Part shown: one piece after another, positions 61,131 through 64,000 of the stretch
Layout of the letters: the number at the start of each line of letters is the position of its first letter
How positions within the stretch are numbered: position 1 is the first letter of the stretch
Source: Bacteroides sp. Marseille-P3684
GTDB lineage: Bacteria; Bacteroidota; Bacteroidia; Bacteroidales; Bacteroidaceae
Assembly (NCBI RefSeq): GCF_900291465.1
Contig: NZ_LT985808.1
Span: forward strand, 2,405,727 to 2,469,726
Direction: 5' to 3'
Length of the DNA stretch: 64,000 bases
Position numbers and translations under genes: made by a program
Notes under the pieces: model-generated
The model's database searches: none
What the model saw: the letters and a program-made list of their open reading frames with translations, nothing else
What the model was told of the DNA's origin: nothing

Positions 61131-61865
61131 ATGGGAAAAATAGTATATCGCGTTTATCAACTATGCATTGCATTGCCAATCTTGCTAGTCCTCACTCTAC
61201 TGACGGCTTTGACCACCATCGTCGGTTCATTCATCGGAAGTGCGCACTTTTGGGGGTATTACCCCGGTAAGATCTGGTCCCAACTGATTTGCCGTATCCT
61301 GTTACTCCCGATTAAGGTCAACAATAACCAGCTGGTCAAAACCAACCAATCGTACATCTTTGTAGCCAACCATCAAGGTTCGTTTGACATCTTCCTGATA
61401 TATGGTTTTTTGGGACGTAACTTCAAATGGATGATGAAGAAATCGCTCCGCAGCATTCCTTTTGTTGGAAAGGCATGCCAGTCTGCCGGGCATATCTTTG
61501 TTGATAAATCCGGTCCCAAGAAGATACAGGAGACGATTGAACAAGCACGCCATACATTGATTGACGGAACTTCGCTGGTCGTATTTCCGGAAGGCAGCCG
61601 CACTTTCAATGGGAAAATGAAACCATTCAAAAAAGGAGCTTTCCAATTGGCAGACGAGCTCCAGCTCCCCATTGTTCCCCTAACCATCGACGGTTCATTC
61701 GAGGTATTGCCACGTACCGGAGGTTTCATCAGACGTCACCGCATGATTCTCACCATGCATGATCCAATCTATCCACAGGGACAAGGACCGGAGGACATCA
61801 AGATTACCATGGAAAAAGCTTATTCAGCCGTACAAAGCCGTCTTCCTGAATGCTATAAGGATTAA
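61131..61865 (+). CDS. plsC: 1-acyl-sn-glycerol-3-phosphate acyltransferase
   Basis: 244 aa from ATG 61131 (MGKIVYRVYQ); the upstream extension would overlap the preceding gene. N-terminal hydrophobic helix (about 10-40), then acyltransferase motifs NHQGSFDIF (NHxxxxD), GHIFVDKSG, VVFPEGSRTFNG and LPIVPLTIDGS. Makes phosphatidic acid by acylating lysophosphatidic acid at the inner membrane. A 13-bp hairpin terminator follows. Confidence 0.92.
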   Translation: MGKIVYRVYQLCIALPILLVLTLLTALTTIVGSFIGSAHFWGYYPGKIWSQLICRILLLPIKVNNNQLVKTNQSYIFVANHQGSFDIFLIYGFLGRNFKWMMKKSLRSIPFVGKACQSAGHIFVDKSGPKKIQETIEQARHTLIDGTSLVVFPEGSRTFNGKMKPFKKGAFQLADELQLPIVPLTIDGSFEVLPRTGGFIRRHRMILTMHDPIYPQGQGPEDIKITMEKAYSAVQSRLPECYKD

Positions 61866-61883
61866 AATCAAAGACGCGATATC

Positions 61884-61940
61884 ATTCCAATACTTCCGCC
61901 GAAAGCCTCCATAACTTTCGCAGAAGTATTGGAATCTTTC
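61884..61940 (+). terminator. intrinsic terminator after plsC
   Basis: Perfect 13-bp arms 61884-61896 and 61923-61935 (ATTCCAATACTTC and complement) with an inner CGAAAG/CTTTCG pair, then a T-rich run. Confidence 0.7.
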
Positions 61941-61950
61941 TTTCCAAAAA

Positions 61951-61976
61951 GGGACATTCAGTAGGGACATTCAGTA
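61951..61976. repeat. 13-bp tandem direct repeat at the probable left edge of the outer IS
   Basis: GGGACATTCAGTA occurs twice without a gap (61951-61963 and 61964-61976), just outside the transposase region. It may mark the terminal repeat of the outer IS element plus a neighbouring end. Confidence 0.45.
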
Positions 61977-61991
61977 AATAGTATAAAATTA

Positions 61992-62037
61992 GCCAACTAA
62001 TTCATACATAAAGTATTGCGAATTAGTTGGCTTTTTT
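61992..62037 (+). terminator. terminator-like hairpin upstream of the interrupted transposase
   Basis: Perfect 12-bp arms 61992-62003 and 62020-62031 (GCCAACTAATTC and complement) followed by TTTTTT. Such hairpins often block read-in transcription into IS elements. Confidence 0.7.
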
Positions 62038-62105
62038 GTATCTTTAGGCATTCCCCCGAATTTAAGGTTTGGCAGCCAAAACGGGGGAAATTCCCAAACT
62101 AAGAT

Positions 62106-62192
62106 ATGGCTAAGATACAAAATATTTCAGAAATTCACCCTACTTTGGGCTTTACAGAATTTGATATTCTGGAAAAATATCGCAAGAGTTTT
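62106..62192 (+). pseudogene. 5' fragment of an IS transposase gene interrupted by an ISL3 element
   Basis: 29 codons from ATG 62106 (MAKIQNISEIHPTLGF...YRKSF) end exactly at the ISL3 insertion. Removing the ISL3 element and one copy of its 8-bp duplication joins TTT (62190-62192) in frame to CAT at 63517, restoring the gene. As it stands the frame runs into the ISL3 end and stops after 45 codons. Confidence 0.8.
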
Positions 62193-63516
62193 GGTTCATC
62201 CGACATTTCGCGTGATAGTTTATTAAAGAAGAAAAACCGCTGAACAAATTGTATATTTGAATAAGCACAAACAAATGTACAGTAATGAACAGCAGTTTTC
62301 TATATCATGCTTGGGGGTTATATAACCACAAATGCACTCGTGAGGAATACAAAGGTAATACAATTATCTTACATATTGAAGCAAAAGAGCGGAAGAAAGA
62401 ATGTCCTAAGTGCGGGCATCGCCAATTGGTCAAGAACGGTTTTCGAGTTCGTGACTTTATAGGACTCCCGATAGGCGGCAAAAAGGTGATAATCCGCATG
62501 AAAGTCCAACGCTATAAGTGCAAGAATCAGGATTGTGATTATGACCGTCAGGAGAGCATACCCTTTGCCACGGGTAGTTGCGGTTACACCCATCGTTTCG
62601 CAAAATATGTAGTCGACCTGTTAAGGAGCATGACCTTGAAAGACGCAGCCAATCTCCTGGGCGTATCCTGGGATACCGTCAAGGATATCCATACGCGTCA
62701 TCTTGAATACCATTACGCGCCTCCCTCCCTTGAAGGAGTGGACAGCATTGGCATAGATGAATTTGCGGTCAGGAAAGGACATGTGTACAAGACAATCGTG
62801 GTTGACCTAAAGAGTGGCCGTATTCTCTATGTCGGTAACGGCAAAGGAGCAGACGCCCTGGATGGCTTTTGGAAACGGATCAGAAGAAAAGGCGTTGGCA
62901 TCAAGTATATTGCAACAGATCTCTCCGCCGCCTTCATCTCCTCTGTATATGAGAATTGCCCGAATGCGGTGCACGTGTTTGACCATTTCCATGTGGTAAA
63001 GCTTATGAACGAGAAACTGGATGAAATACGTAGGGTGCAATACCACATGGAAAAAGACATCAACAAACGCAAGGTGTTGAAAGGTACGCGATACCTGTTA
63101 CTGAGTAATGGGGCGGATATCTTCGACAAGGAGTATAAGACACGGCTTGACAACGCGCTGGATATGAACAAGCCCCTGTCGCAGGCATACTACCTGAAAG
63201 AACAGCTCAGGGAAATCTGGATGCAGGTCAATAAGGACGATGCCGAAAGGGGCATGACGGATTGGGTAAAGCAAGCCCGGGAGAGCAAAGTGCCGCAATT
63301 GGTGAAGATGGCAACTACGGTAACGGCACACAGGACAGGCATACTCGCATGGTATGACTGCCATATATCAACCGGAAAGGTAGAAGGCATCAACAACAAG
63401 ATAAAGGTCATGAAGAGAACGGCATATGGATTTAGGGATGAACGATACTTTGAATTGAGGCTATATGCACTGCATGATTGCCGCATCACGCGAAATGTCG
63501 GATGAACCAGAGTTTT
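62185..63516 (+). mobile_element. ISL3-family insertion sequence with target duplications
   Basis: The IS itself is 62193-63508 (1316 bp). Perfect 24-bp terminal inverted repeats lie at 62193-62216 (begins GGTTCATCCGACATTTCG) and 63485-63508. Flanking 8-bp direct repeats AGAGTTTT (62185-62192 and 63509-63516) are the target duplication, the length expected for ISL3. Perfect repeats and duplication point to a recent, probably still functional insertion. Confidence 0.92.
62285..63505 (+). CDS. ISL3-family transposase
   Basis: 406 aa, full length. An N-terminal zinc ribbon (CPKCGHRQLVKNG...YKCKNQDCDYDRQ) and helix-turn-helix (MTLKDAANLLGVSWDTVKDIH) precede the DDE catalytic core: GIDEFAVRKGH, YIATDLSAAF, HVFDHFHVVKLMN and the Glu in STGKVEGINNKIKVMKRTAYGF. 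The stop codon lies inside the right inverted repeat. No truncation, so the element can probably move. Confidence 0.95.
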   Translation: MNSSFLYHAWGLYNHKCTREEYKGNTIILHIEAKERKKECPKCGHRQLVKNGFRVRDFIGLPIGGKKVIIRMKVQRYKCKNQDCDYDRQESIPFATGSCGYTHRFAKYVVDLLRSMTLKDAANLLGVSWDTVKDIHTRHLEYHYAPPSLEGVDSIGIDEFAVRKGHVYKTIVVDLKSGRILYVGNGKGADALDGFWKRIRRKGVGIKYIATDLSAAFISSVYENCPNAVHVFDHFHVVKLMNEKLDEIRRVQYHMEKDINKRKVLKGTRYLLLSNGADIFDKEYKTRLDNALDMNKPLSQAYYLKEQLREIWMQVNKDDAERGMTDWVKQARESKVPQLVKMATTVTAHRTGILAWYDCHISTGKVEGINNKIKVMKRTAYGFRDERYFELRLYALHDCRITRNVG

Positions 63517-64000
63517 CATGAGAGTGAGCTTGGCAGGCTTCATTCCGTGTTCCCATTTGACCGTATGGCAAAGACTATGGGCCTGTCGGAACAGCGACTG
63601 GGACGCAGGAACATCTTCAGTCCTTCGGCTAAGATTGCCCTCATGGTCCTGAAGGCGTACACCGGCTTCTCTGACAGACAGCTGGTGGAACATCTTAACG
63701 GAAACATACACTACCAGATGTTCTGCGGAATCATGATAAATCCGTCTTTCCCCATAACCAACTACAAGATAGTCAGTGCCATCCGCAATGAAATAGCATC
63801 CCGTCTTGACATTGATTCCCTCCAGGAAGTGCTGTCCTCACACTGGAAACCTTATCTTGAGAACCTTCATGTGTGTATGACCGATGCCACATGCTATGAG
63901 AGCCATATGCGTTTTCCTACGGATATGAAACTCCTTTGGGAAAGCCTGGAATGGCTCTACAGGCATATCTGCCTTCATTGCAGGGATCTGGGTATAAGGC
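63517..64000 (+). pseudogene. 3' part of the interrupted IS transposase, continuing beyond the window
   Basis: Open to the window edge in the frame of the 62106 fragment: HESELGRLHSVFPFDRMAKTMG..., then RNIFSPSAKIALMVLKAYTGFSDRQLVEHLNG and VCMTDATCYESHMRFP. The segment resembles the DUF772-type N-terminal domain of IS5/IS1182-group DDE transposases, with TDATCYE a probable first catalytic Asp region. Exact IS family uncertain. Disrupted by the ISL3 insertion, so nonfunctional unless the IS excises precisely. Confidence 0.8.

Noticed and set aside
62106..62243. a separate 45-aa gene
   Set aside because: Its last 16 codons are the ISL3 end; the frame is the interrupted front of a larger transposase gene.
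1..64000. tRNA or rRNA genes
   Set aside because: I looked for T-arm GTTCRANNC patterns in the gaps and for rRNA-like sequence and found no cloverleaf or conserved block.

Overview
The window is chromosomal DNA from a member of the Bacteroidales, most likely a Bacteroides/Phocaeicola-type gut anaerobe. The evidence is a SusC/SusD pair, an ECF sigma/FecR pair with a DUF4974-type end, several Bacteroidetes-specific families (DUF4301, DUF4421, Porin_10, DUF1573), and many promoters with the Bacteroides -7 element TAnnTTTG in place of a classical -10 box. By eye the GC content is close to half, on the high side for Bacteroides, and this generates very long antisense shadow ORFs. I saw no rRNA, tRNA or CRISPR array.

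Layout. 1-4.3 kb (minus): four-gene operon iorA, iorB, aminotransferase and CoA-transferase (cut by the window edge), which reads as a complete route from aromatic amino acids to aryl-acetates. 4.4-9.7 kb: small membrane protein, secreted GHL10-type glycosidase with a T9SS-like tail, an ATP-grasp-like protein, a 22-bp palindromic repeat array and an AAA+ ATPase. 9.7-20 kb: pyruvate:ferredoxin oxidoreductase, a GDPD-like lipoprotein, then porin / family-3 solute-binding protein / transglutaminase-like lipoprotein. 20-27.4 kb: structured intergenic palindromes, DUF1573, nitroreductase, a RelA-like (p)ppGpp synthetase, DUF4301, cytidine deaminase, a cell-wall glucosaminidase and a rhamnose mutarotase. 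27.8-34.3 kb: fused NfnAB-like transhydrogenase, small hypothetical, YgiQ radical-SAM protein, orphan ECF sigma/anti-sigma pair.

34.3-42.9 kb: a 204-bp MITE-like element with TTAAA duplications, an adjacent candidate small RNA, a membrane protein, a Gfo/Idh/MocA dehydrogenase, DUF4421, a Nim-like flavoprotein, mfd, and an exact-period 41-bp tandem repeat array. 42.9-49.7 kb: SusD/SusC, fucO and a nitroreductase. 50-56.8 kb: porin, imelysin lipoprotein, di-haem cytochrome lipoprotein and a fused CcsBA haem-ligation protein. This looks like a self-contained periplasmic cytochrome module, probably for iron or another metal, and is the best candidate for an under-described system. 56.9-61.9 kb: DPM1-like glycosyltransferase, pyrC, a stand-alone MetH reactivation domain, a metallophosphoesterase and plsC. 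62-64 kb: an ISL3-family IS with 24-bp inverted repeats and 8-bp duplications, nested inside another IS transposase gene that runs off the window.

Ferredoxin is the common currency of several genes here: IorAB and PFOR reduce it, and NfnAB would couple it to NADH/NADPH. Energy and redox housekeeping, envelope proteins and recent mobile-element insertions make up most of the rest.
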